Source of the DNA: Flammeovirgaceae bacterium UBA4659
GTDB lineage: Bacteria; Bacteroidota; Bacteroidia; Cytophagales; Cyclobacteriaceae
Length of the DNA: 28,476 nucleotides
Reading direction: 5' to 3'
Assembly (NCBI GenBank): GCA_002405445.1
Contig: DHLV01000157.1
Span: 2,057-30,532 of the forward strand
The notes under the pieces are model-generated. The model was given only the letters and a program-made list of their open reading frames with translations, was not told the DNA's origin and ran no database searches. This document shows positions 16,341-24,316 of this stretch, piece by piece. A program made the translations under genes and the position numbers. Position 1 is the stretch's first letter; every line of letters starts with the position of its first letter.

Positions 16341-16393
16341 GTTGTTGGTTGTTTGTTGCTGGTTCGAACAACTAGCAACAAACAACCAGCAAC
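16341..16393. repeat. GTTGTTGGTTG-type hairpin repeat, copy 2
   Basis: Arms 16341-16364 and 16370-16393 (24 bases each, loop CGAAC) form a long hairpin: 22 Watson-Crick pairs plus two positions that would be G-U pairs in a plus-strand transcript and A-C mismatches in a minus-strand transcript. It fills the gap between the GMC and gamma-like subunit genes, both of which are read on the minus strand. Sequence is shared with 15577-15658. Confidence 0.75.
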
Positions 16394-16394
16394 A

Positions 16395-18131
16395 TTAAAT
16401 ATTCTGCTTCTTCATCTCATCAATAATATACTCACTTGCTCTCATTGAAAGGGCGAGGATCGTCCATGTCGGGTTTTTATCTGCCTGCGAAACAAATGGC
16501 CCACCATCCACCACAAACAAGTTCTTACAGTCGTGTGCCTGGTTAAATCCGTTGAGTGCAGATTTCTTTTTGTCGTTGCCCATGCGCACGGTGCCCACCT
16601 CGTGTATGATTCTGCCGGGTGTTTCCAAACCGTAATTTTCCTCCGCGCCCTTGATGCCCCACGTAATGTCACCCCCAAGTTTGTGAATAATTTCCTGGAA
16701 GGTCTCTTGCATGTGCTTTGCTTGCTTGATTTCGTAGTCGCTCCATTTATAATGGAAGCGCAACACCGGAATGCCATATTTATCCACTACGTTGGGATCA
16801 ATCTCGCAGTAGTTATCTTCGCGTGCAATGGCTTCACCGCGCCCCGCCATTCCGAATGAGGCGCCATAGTAATAGCGGTAGTCGGCTTTGAGCGAAGCGC
16901 CATAGCCCCCAGCCGGTTTTGTTTTGCCATCTGGCCCGGGGTATTTGCCGTTGAGGTTTTGTATGCCGAAGCCAAATCCATAACTCGGCATGCCCATGCC
17001 TCCCCAATACTCTATATGATAGCCGCGAGGGAAATCTAATTTCTTATTATCCAACCACCAGGGTGAATACACGTGCATACCACCCACACCATCTTCGTTG
17101 TAGCGTTTGCGGTTAAACAATTTTGGAAGAACTCCACCCATTGCAACACCGGTGCTATCGTGCAAATATTTTCCTACCACATTGCTGCTGTTGGCAAGTC
17201 CATTGGGGTGTGCAGCAGACTTTGAATTCAAGAGCAGTCGGGCTGATTCGCCCGCACTGGCCGCCAATATTACAATGCGTGCACTTACCTGGTATTCTTG
17301 CATGTCATCTTTACTGACATACGATACGCCCGTAGCGTCACCTTTTTCGTTGGTCAACACTTCGCGTGCCATGGCATTGGCGATTACATCCACATTGCCG
17401 GTTTTAATGGCCGGCTTCACAAGTACTGAAGAAGATGAAAAGTCGGCATACACCGTGCAGCCGCGCGAGCATTGCGAGCAGTAAAAACAAACGCCACGCT
17501 CGTCATTGATTTTTTGTGTGAGCATGGAGAGGCGCGAGGGGATGACGGGCACGCCAGCGGAAGTGGCGGCATCTTTGATCATCAACTCGTGCAGCCGTGG
17601 CTTGGGTGGCGGCAGAAAAATCCCATCGGGTTCGTTGTAGATTCCTTCTTTCGTACCGAACACGCCAATCAACTTGTCAACTTTGTCGTAGTAGGGCGAT
17701 ACATCATCATAGCCAATCGGCCAATCTTCACCGAGGCCGTCAATGCTTTTGTGTTTAAAGTCGTTGGGGCCGAAGCGCAATGAAATTCTGCCCCAATGGT
17801 TGGTGCGACCGCCCAGCATGCGCGACCGAAACCAATCGAACTTTGTTCCGTTTTTTTGTGTGTACGGTTCACCTTCGATTTCCCAACCGCCATAGGCAGC
17901 ATCAAAATCGCCAAATGGCCGATGGTTGCCCGCACCCCTGCGGGGTGATTCATATGGAAACTTAAGTTGGGTGACATTCTTGGCGGGGTCATACATGGGG
18001 CCTGCCTCGAGCAGCACTACTTTTACACCTGCATTGGCCAACGTGTAGGCGGCCATGCCACCACCTGCACCCGAACCTACAATGCACACATCGTAGGTCT
18101 TGGGATTTTTCTTTACTTGGAAATCTGGCAT
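16395..18131 (-). CDS. GMC-family flavoprotein dehydrogenase with four-cysteine motif
   Basis: Catalytic subunit of 578 residues. FAD-binding GSGAGGG (19-25) and LLEAGP (40-45); GMC catalytic pair likely H510 (HEVGTVRMG) and N553 (ADKNPTW). A cluster C215-x2-C218-x2-C221-x3-C225 (VCFYCSQCSRGC) sits where related glucose and fructose dehydrogenases hold an iron-sulfur cluster, so electron transfer through Fe-S to the gamma subunit or a cytochrome is plausible. There is no signal peptide; export with the Tat-targeted small subunit encoded next is the likely route. Substrate is probably a sugar or polyol. Upstream, TTG (18164-18166), 18 bases, then TACAATTT (18138-18145) is a possible promoter, with a small palindrome GACTA-AAAA-TAGTC in its spacer. 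This may be the promoter for the whole downstream run. Confidence 0.92.
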   Translation of the reverse strand: MPDFQVKKNPKTYDVCIVGSGAGGGMAAYTLANAGVKVVLLEAGPMYDPAKNVTQLKFPYESPRRGAGNHRPFGDFDAAYGGWEIEGEPYTQKNGTKFDWFRSRMLGGRTNHWGRISLRFGPNDFKHKSIDGLGEDWPIGYDDVSPYYDKVDKLIGVFGTKEGIYNEPDGIFLPPPKPRLHELMIKDAATSAGVPVIPSRLSMLTQKINDERGVCFYCSQCSRGCTVYADFSSSSVLVKPAIKTGNVDVIANAMAREVLTNEKGDATGVSYVSKDDMQEYQVSARIVILAASAGESARLLLNSKSAAHPNGLANSSNVVGKYLHDSTGVAMGGVLPKLFNRKRYNEDGVGGMHVYSPWWLDNKKLDFPRGYHIEYWGGMGMPSYGFGFGIQNLNGKYPGPDGKTKPAGGYGASLKADYRYYYGASFGMAGRGEAIAREDNYCEIDPNVVDKYGIPVLRFHYKWSDYEIKQAKHMQETFQEIIHKLGGDITWGIKGAEENYGLETPGRIIHEVGTVRMGNDKKKSALNGFNQAHDCKNLFVVDGGPFVSQADKNPTWTILALSMRASEYIIDEMKKQNI

Positions 18132-18324
18132 CAGAAGAAATTGTAACGACTAAAAATAGTCATCAATTTCGGGTTTGCAAAGGGGATTTTTATGGGGGCG
18201 CGGTTTGTTGATTTGGCGTGTGGTTGGATTGAGTTAGTTGAGCATCCTTGTTGGTGAATCCACTCTAGGACATGCGGGTAACACCAAAAGGGCAAGCGCT
18301 GACTTGAAGCCGTTTTTTTTTAGT

Positions 18325-20541
18325 TCACTTTAACACTATTTCTACCGAATTTTCGGGCATGCCAAGCTGTGTCATTACGTTTGCAATTTTATTCATAAAT
18401 GATTTTGCGGATGAATTAACTTGAATAAAAATCAAGTCATCTGTTAACTCAGTGTTTTTGCTGTCCCAAAAGTGTCCCTCAAAAGTTTTGTAACGTTGCC
18501 TTAATTCAATTTGCTCATCCATAATCTCCTTTAGGTGTTTCCATTTGACAATGGTTTTTCCTTTGTTAAACAACTTTTCCTGATTTGTTAATATTGAATC
18601 AAAGTCATGGTCCTTGCTATTTTTTACCCATTTAAGGAATTCAACAAAAACATCTTGCCAAGACTTTACCGATATGGAGACGTTTCCAATTATCAGTCTT
18701 GCAGGTTTGTTGCCTTCTGATATTTCTCCTGCCTCATCATCAAGTGGCGAAAAACTGACTTTCTCGGTCACTGCGGTATTCCAATTATTGGTGGTCTTCA
18801 TATTTTCCGGCAAAGGAAAAGCGTTAAGAAACCAATTTATCATCTTCACACCATGCGCTTTGATATCTGCTTCGTTCCATGAACTCCTGTTAACAATATA
18901 CAATCTAAAATTCAAAGATGAAGTGTTGAGTTTTTCCTTTTTATCAGCAAACGATTTATTTCCAATTTCTCCGTTGAATTCAGTAAGAATCAAATTTCCA
19001 ATGTTATTTAGATATTGTTTGTGTACCGTTTCAAATTCGTTTCCTAATTCTTCCTTCCAAGAATTTGTTAGCGTTTGAGGCATAACATGCTCAATGCTGA
19101 TTTTTGAATCTCTAAAATTGACAGCCACCTTTGTGTTATTCTCTTCAATTTTTCCAAGAATAAACTTTGAATATTTCTTGATGTCATTGTAAAAGTCCAA
19201 TGACTTCAGCCGTTCAGCTACCTCAACATCGTTAGGTAGCCTCATTTTGTAAAATTGGTTTGAAAGCAGTTCTAACATTGAGACTTCTCCGCTAGATAAT
19301 TTTCGAACACGGTCGCACAACAAAACAACGTTTTTATTTTCACCTTGGGTTAATCCCAAAATGCGTCTACGGATAAGGTACGTGCGAATCGTTCTTAGTA
19401 TTTCGATTAACTTATCATCACTTAATCTTTCTGCCGTTATACCCTGTTGGTTATACTCAAGTAAGCCTAGTACAAGAGGTTTAAATGCCTCAGCTTTGAT
19501 ATCGTGGAATACATTTCGCAACAGTTCTTTTATTTCTTTGTCTTTTAGTCTGTCGGACGAGACGCAGTCTGTCACTATCTCATCGTTAATCCATTTATAC
19601 CAAGGCACAAATCGCACGATATCATCTATAAAGTTCTCGTGATTAATAAACTTATCATTCACGAAATCTTTAAATTGTTGATACACTTCTTTAGCATTAA
19701 TATCGGCTTTTTCATCGCTGACTACCTTTATCGAGCTTACTGTTTTATATTGTAGGTAGTCACGATAAAATTTCGAGATACTGTCTTCAAGTTGAGCCTC
19801 AATCTTAGGTTGCCATTTCTTCTCGTATAGATTTGACTGCTTTTTGCTGTCAAGTGACAAAAGAATAAAGTTTCTGACAAGGTCGGCCAAGGTCAAAGCC
19901 TTGCCTAAAGAATTAAGGGTTTCAAAAATAATTTGAGGATCTTCGCCCTTATGGGGTCTTTCGTCAAGAAATATTATTGCAACATTCATTCTTTGGATTG
20001 CGAGAATATAATGGCTTGGCGTAATGTCAGGGTTCGTTTTTACTGCGTCAGTTATCAATTTTATAAAAATCTGATGTGCAGTTTTAATAATACCTGGATT
20101 TGCCTGCCGCCCGTTGACTAGAGCCCTATAAGCTTCCCAGTCTTTTGTCACTTGTTTCAGCTTTATCTTGTCCTCAAAATCCGAATCATCATTTCTTAGA
20201 TAGCGATTAGTGATTTTCGTTTTGAAATTCTCATCATCTGTGAGATCACGTAACGCAATGAGGAACAACAAAGTGGTAGTAAGCCTTTGCTGACCGTCAA
20301 CGACCACAGATTTATGAGCAAATCCCTGCTGTTCTTCTTTCAAAACAAGGGTGCCAAAAAAGTGTTCTAATTTGTCATGGTCCTTGTCGTTCAATTCCGA
20401 CTTTATGATGCGAATGACATCGCTGAAATACCTTTCGATTTCCGGTTTTCCCCAAGCGTAGGCTCTTTGGAATGGTGGGATAAAGAACGAAGTCGCGTTT
20501 TTAGTAAGAACATCGTTTATAGAATGACTTTCCGGTCTCAT
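18325..20541 (-). CDS. GmrSD-type (DUF262-DUF1524) endonuclease, solitary
   Basis: Protein of 738 residues joining the two halves of the type IV restriction enzyme GmrSD. The DUF262 (GmrS-like, ParB/sulfiredoxin-fold NTPase) domain has FFIPPFQRAYAW (19-30) and VVDGQQRLTTT (80-90). The DUF1524 (GmrD-like HNH nuclease) has ISIEHVMPQ with H485, then H507 and the NNIGNLILTEFN block (512-523) and GNKSF. Known relatives cleave DNA bearing modified (glucosylated hydroxymethyl) cytosine and defend against phage. Residues from about 600 to 738 form an extra C-terminal module I cannot assign. Codon and base use is clearly more AT-rich than in the neighbouring genes, and no partner defence genes adjoin it, suggesting horizontal acquisition as a single gene. 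Confidence 0.9.
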   Translation of the reverse strand: MRPESHSINDVLTKNATSFFIPPFQRAYAWGKPEIERYFSDVIRIIKSELNDKDHDKLEHFFGTLVLKEEQQGFAHKSVVVDGQQRLTTTLLFLIALRDLTDDENFKTKITNRYLRNDDSDFEDKIKLKQVTKDWEAYRALVNGRQANPGIIKTAHQIFIKLITDAVKTNPDITPSHYILAIQRMNVAIIFLDERPHKGEDPQIIFETLNSLGKALTLADLVRNFILLSLDSKKQSNLYEKKWQPKIEAQLEDSISKFYRDYLQYKTVSSIKVVSDEKADINAKEVYQQFKDFVNDKFINHENFIDDIVRFVPWYKWINDEIVTDCVSSDRLKDKEIKELLRNVFHDIKAEAFKPLVLGLLEYNQQGITAERLSDDKLIEILRTIRTYLIRRRILGLTQGENKNVVLLCDRVRKLSSGEVSMLELLSNQFYKMRLPNDVEVAERLKSLDFYNDIKKYSKFILGKIEENNTKVAVNFRDSKISIEHVMPQTLTNSWKEELGNEFETVHKQYLNNIGNLILTEFNGEIGNKSFADKKEKLNTSSLNFRLYIVNRSSWNEADIKAHGVKMINWFLNAFPLPENMKTTNNWNTAVTEKVSFSPLDDEAGEISEGNKPARLIIGNVSISVKSWQDVFVEFLKWVKNSKDHDFDSILTNQEKLFNKGKTIVKWKHLKEIMDEQIELRQRYKTFEGHFWDSKNTELTDDLIFIQVNSSAKSFMNKIANVMTQLGMPENSVEIVLK

Positions 20542-20615
20542 ATATTCGTATGTTGTGGTTCTTTCAACGTTATTCGAGTTTGTTACTTTTTTCGAAAGAA
20601 GTCAAACCTTAATCA

Positions 20616-22562
20616 TTAAATCCTCCACCTCACAAACGCTTCCATCGCCTCGTAATTTGCAAGGCCAAGTTTGTCGTAATTCTGTGCCGTCTCGCGGTTT
20701 CGCTCTTCGGCACGCAGCCAAAACTCGCGGGCGTCATCGCCCGGGAATACGGGCCTGTCTTTTTGGGATTGGTGTTTGAAAATCGCGTAGCGTTTGCGCT
20801 CTACTTCTTGTGGCGATAGCGGCACCGCCATTTCAATTTCATGCGTTTCAAACTCATGCCATGCGCCACGGTACATCCATAACCAGCAGTCTTTCGTCCA
20901 GCTTTCATTTTTTAGTTGCGCCAGCGCATCAATAATGATTTTGAAGCACACAATGTGTGTGCCGTTGGGGTCTGCAAAATCGCCTGCGGCAAAGATTTGG
21001 TGCGGCTTTATTTTTTGCAGCAACTCCACCGTTAGGTCTACGTCTGCCTTCGAGACGGGGTTCTTCTTGGTTTTGCCCGTTTCATAAAACGGCAACGCCA
21101 TAAAGTGGATGTTTGAGTCTTTCAATCCGGCATAGCGCGCACCAGCAATGGCCTCCGTTTTGCGAATGAAACCTTTTACGTTGCGTATCTCTTGGGAGTC
21201 AATTTGATTGGGCTGCTTTTTTTCTATAAACGTGCGGGCATCGGCATACACCGATTTCAATTTTTTGCTGTCAATGCCTACGCTGTCTGAGTAGTCAATT
21301 GCAAACTCCATGTAACGAAGCACGTCATCATCCCACACGGCTGTGTTGCCCGAGGTTTGGTATGCCACGTGCACATCATGACCCTGATCTACCAACCGGA
21401 TAAAGGTTCCACCCATGCTGATCACATCGTCATCGGGGTGAGGGGAGAAGATGACCACGCGCTTTTGTGCGGGGTTAGCACGCTCAGGCCGTTGCGAGTC
21501 ATCGGCACCAGGCTTGCCGCCCGGCCAGCCTGTGATGGTGTGTTGGAGTTTGTTGAAGATGTGAATGTTCACTTGATAGGCTGAGCCGCGCTCTACAATC
21601 AACTGTGCCATGCCGTGGTTGTTGTAGTCTTCTTCCGTTAGTTTTAGTACGGGTTTTTTCACTTCGCGCGAAAGCCAAATCACTGCCTTTTTGGTCAGGG
21701 CTTCATCCCACACGCAGTCTTTCACTAACCAAGGCTTATTGAAACGCGTGAGTTCAGCCGCGGCATCTTCATCTAAAATAAATTCTACGTTCTGCGAAAG
21801 CTGCAAGTAAGTGGCTGGCACATCGCTGGAGATTTCACCTTCCACCGCTTTTTTAACAATCGAAGCTTTCTTGCCGCTCCATGCCATCAAAATAATTTCG
21901 CGTGCTTTAAAGATGGTGCCAATGCCCATGGTGATAGCCTTGGTCGGTACGTTCTGTTTTCCGCCAAAGTCGCGAGCAGCATCCCTTCGGGTGAGGTCAT
22001 CCAGCGTTACCAACCGTGTGCCGGAGTTGGGCGCGGAACCGGGTTCGTTGAAACCAATGTGACCCGTACGACCAATTCCGAGTACTTGTAAGTCTAAGCC
22101 TCCGAGCGATTCGATTTTACGTTCGTATTCCAAACAAAAAGAGGCAATCTGATCTTTTGCCAAGGTGCCATCGGGTATGTGGATATTCTGTTTTTGAATG
22201 TCCACGTGTGCAAACAGATTTTCATTCATGAACGTGACATAACTCTGCACCGAGTCAGGTTGCATGGGGTAGTACTCGTCCAGGTTGAAGGTGATCACAT
22301 TTTGAAAGCTCAGGTTTTCTTCTTTGTGCATGCGCACGAGTTCGGCATACACCCGCACGGGTGTGGCACCGGTGGCCAAACCCAACACCGCGAAGCTTCC
22401 ATTCTTTTGTTTTTGACGAATGAGGTTGGCAATGCGTTGCGCCACCACTTTTGAGGCTACCTGCTGGTCTTTGTACACGGTGACGGGTAGCTTTTCAAAG
22501 CGTGTTTCTTCTAATAAGTTGAGTCGCAGCGATTTGGATGCAGTAAGGGTGGAAGTGGACAT
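20616..22562 (-). CDS. nagB: Glucosamine-6-phosphate deaminase fused to a LmbE/PIG-L-like domain
   Basis: Protein of 648 residues. The N-terminal half is a NagB domain (glucosamine-6-phosphate to fructose-6-phosphate plus ammonia) with NLDEYYPM (D95 as the proton-abstracting Asp) and GIGRTGHIGFNEPGS (H168, E173). The E. coli catalytic Asp141 is Thr166 here. The C-terminal half starts near residue 368 with VVIFSPHPDDDVISMGGT (zinc-binding H375, D378 of LmbE/PIG-L deacetylases) and later DPNGTH. This long fused form is known in Bacteroidota; a deacetylase role for the second domain is inferred. The start at 22562 is chosen because the promoter -7 box (22586-22593) overlaps the codons after the alternative ATG at 22598. 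Confidence 0.92.
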   Translation of the reverse strand: MSTSTLTASKSLRLNLLEETRFEKLPVTVYKDQQVASKVVAQRIANLIRQKQKNGSFAVLGLATGATPVRVYAELVRMHKEENLSFQNVITFNLDEYYPMQPDSVQSYVTFMNENLFAHVDIQKQNIHIPDGTLAKDQIASFCLEYERKIESLGGLDLQVLGIGRTGHIGFNEPGSAPNSGTRLVTLDDLTRRDAARDFGGKQNVPTKAITMGIGTIFKAREIILMAWSGKKASIVKKAVEGEISSDVPATYLQLSQNVEFILDEDAAAELTRFNKPWLVKDCVWDEALTKKAVIWLSREVKKPVLKLTEEDYNNHGMAQLIVERGSAYQVNIHIFNKLQHTITGWPGGKPGADDSQRPERANPAQKRVVIFSPHPDDDVISMGGTFIRLVDQGHDVHVAYQTSGNTAVWDDDVLRYMEFAIDYSDSVGIDSKKLKSVYADARTFIEKKQPNQIDSQEIRNVKGFIRKTEAIAGARYAGLKDSNIHFMALPFYETGKTKKNPVSKADVDLTVELLQKIKPHQIFAAGDFADPNGTHIVCFKIIIDALAQLKNESWTKDCWLWMYRGAWHEFETHEIEMAVPLSPQEVERKRYAIFKHQSQKDRPVFPGDDAREFWLRAEERNRETAQNYDKLGLANYEAMEAFVRWRI

Positions 22563-22585
22563 AGATGTGGTTGAATTTAACAACC

Positions 22586-22616
22586 CAATTGTAATCATTT
22601 ACCCAACGTTTTGCAA
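22586..22616 (-). promoter_or_regulatory. Promoter of nagB
   Basis: On the minus strand TTG (22614-22616), a 20-base spacer, then TACAATTG (22586-22593), one mismatch from TAnnTTTG. The -7 box lies 23 bases before the chosen nagB ATG. The 230 bases further upstream (to 22830) hold no recognisable gene or repeat. Confidence 0.55.
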
Positions 22617-22830
22617 TAGGATTTACTATTGCATCACTGACGCACCCACTTCTGGAGTTTCCGGGAAAACAACAATAACACGGGTATCATCATCGCTGTT
22701 TGGATTGAATTCTTACGTCCGTGCGATAGCCGGGTCTAGTGTCAGCCGTTACGGTGGTGAGTTTTTCACGGATATTGCACTGAGACGAAAGTGGTGTCAT
22801 CCAAAAGATTTTTGGAATGCAGTTGCTACT

Positions 22831-24162
22831 TTACTTGCCGAGGGTGCGGCTGATCATCTCTTTGAAGTACGCGCCAAAGTAGGGACCCACCCAATTAAGG
22901 GCGAGCACCTCTTCCTCTTTTTTGCCATAGTGATGATCAGCGGTAATGTAACCTGTATAGTTGCCGTTGAAGCTAGTGATGATGATGTGCTTATGATGGT
23001 CGCGGCACCATTTCTGCCACTCCGCTTCCACCCACAATTCCCCTGAGAAATCGCAGGGGGTACCAATGAAAATGATGTTGCCCAGCGATAAGTAACTCAG
23101 CTCACCCTGTAGCCCTCCGATGAGGGAACGAAACGCCCAATCGCGTGCTTTCCAGCCCTTTTCAAAATGCAATTGCGAAGGTCCAAACGGAATGGGTACA
23201 TGTGCCGAGGCGACCTCCACATTTTCAGACAGAAAAACATCACGCTGGGCAGAGTCAAATTTCGCGGCAAGCGTTTTTCCGATTGATTCGATCTTTGAAT
23301 ACTGCTCGCCCTCAAAACCTTTGATGCGGTGGCTGCCTACCATCCCTGCCATAAACATTCCAAAACCATAGCCACGTTTTTTAAACTCTTTCACCAACGT
23401 GGCGGGGTAGTCGCCCGAAAGTGTTCTGCCCAGCAGTTCGATGTTGGTAGGGTGGCCGCTGAACGCTGCGATGACTGCCTTGCTGCTGTCGTCTCTGACA
23501 AACTCCAGTCCGCGCAGTAAGCCATCGCTCGGGCTGGCACGATCGAGGCGGTTCTCAACTAATTCATGTGCATCGCTTTCCCAATATGATAAGCCAGAGT
23601 GTTTTGCAGTAGTGGCCGCCACCTGCATGTGGTGAATGATCTGGTCTACGGTGGTGTCCACCCAGGCAGGTTGAAATTTACCAATGGTAAAACGCCCCAC
23701 TATGCTGTCGTCCCAGCCACCAACGCTGCTGTGGGTGTGGGTAGCGGTGAAATACAGAAAATCATTGCTGCCGCTTTTTTTCAGTATTGCCTGTAAGCGG
23801 TTTTTGATGGTAGGAGGGAAGAGCATCAAGTCCATTGAAATGATGTAAGCCCTGCTGCTGCCGTTGTCAATAGATAAAATCCGGCAGAACAATGAATCGT
23901 GAACGTCTTCAAATTGATCCTTCGGTGTGTACCCGGCCATGGGCATGGGGTACGAGGGCGTAATGTTGAATTCACTCCATCCCACTTTCAATTTTGAAAC
24001 GCCCACGTGGCGGGTGAGCTGTAATGTGTCCATTTGCGCAACCATGCGCTGATAGAACGGCTGCTCATGCAGTGGCATATCATCGATAGGGGCCACCAAA
24101 GTGATGGCGAGCAGGGCAACTCCTGCGAACGCGTAGCCACAAAACTTCAGAACGTTTTTCAA
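22831..24162 (-). CDS. Membrane-anchored neutral ceramidase-like hydrolase (short form)
   Basis: Protein of 443 residues resembling the N-terminal domain of neutral/alkaline non-lysosomal ceramidases. A single hydrophobic N-terminal segment (about residues 7-25) is a signal peptide or anchor. Family features: VGWSEFNITPSYPMPMAGY (in outline, 60-78), the zinc-binding THTHSSVGG (141-149), SGHPTN (235-240) and a late NYTGYI-type tail. Full-length bacterial neutral ceramidases are about 650-700 residues with a C-terminal Ig-like domain that is missing here, so the substrate may not be ceramide; many Bacteroidota carry such short relatives of unknown substrate. It lies between nagB and the transketolase gene on the same strand, with 154 bases and a palindromic repeat upstream. 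Confidence 0.8.
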   Translation of the reverse strand: MKNVLKFCGYAFAGVALLAITLVAPIDDMPLHEQPFYQRMVAQMDTLQLTRHVGVSKLKVGWSEFNITPSYPMPMAGYTPKDQFEDVHDSLFCRILSIDNGSSRAYIISMDLMLFPPTIKNRLQAILKKSGSNDFLYFTATHTHSSVGGWDDSIVGRFTIGKFQPAWVDTTVDQIIHHMQVAATTAKHSGLSYWESDAHELVENRLDRASPSDGLLRGLEFVRDDSSKAVIAAFSGHPTNIELLGRTLSGDYPATLVKEFKKRGYGFGMFMAGMVGSHRIKGFEGEQYSKIESIGKTLAAKFDSAQRDVFLSENVEVASAHVPIPFGPSQLHFEKGWKARDWAFRSLIGGLQGELSYLSLGNIIFIGTPCDFSGELWVEAEWQKWCRDHHKHIIITSFNGNYTGYITADHHYGKKEEEVLALNWVGPYFGAYFKEMISRTLGK

Positions 24163-24203
24163 TGGGTTTTATCGGAATCCGACTCTTTTCATTTTTCCTT
24201 CAC

Positions 24204-24293
24204 CCCGGGCAACTTCTATCGGTAGTTTGACTGTCCCACTTCCACGGAAGTGGGCTAGAAGCTTGCGACACGAACGGAAAAACGCTGCCCGGG
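24204..24293. repeat. Nested palindromic repeat with perfect inner hairpin
   Basis: Inner hairpin CCCACTTCC (24235-24243), loop AC, GGAAGTGGG (24246-24254) is perfect. Outer arms CCCGGGCAAC (24204-24213) and GCTGCCCGGG (24284-24293) pair at 9 of 10 positions. It occupies most of the 154-base gap between the transketolase stop and the ceramidase-like start. No T-tract follows the inner hairpin on either strand. Confidence 0.65.
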
Positions 24294-24316
24294 AGCGGGT
24301 GTACTCGCGGCAAACA

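Noticed and set aside
22420..23046. 208-residue plus-strand frame spanning the nagB-ceramidase gap
   Set aside because: It is antisense to both genes at its ends and has no family features in the gap.
24235..24254. Perfect hairpin as a Rho-independent terminator for the ceramidase-like or transketolase gene
   Set aside because: No T-tract follows on either strand and it lies inside a larger palindromic element.
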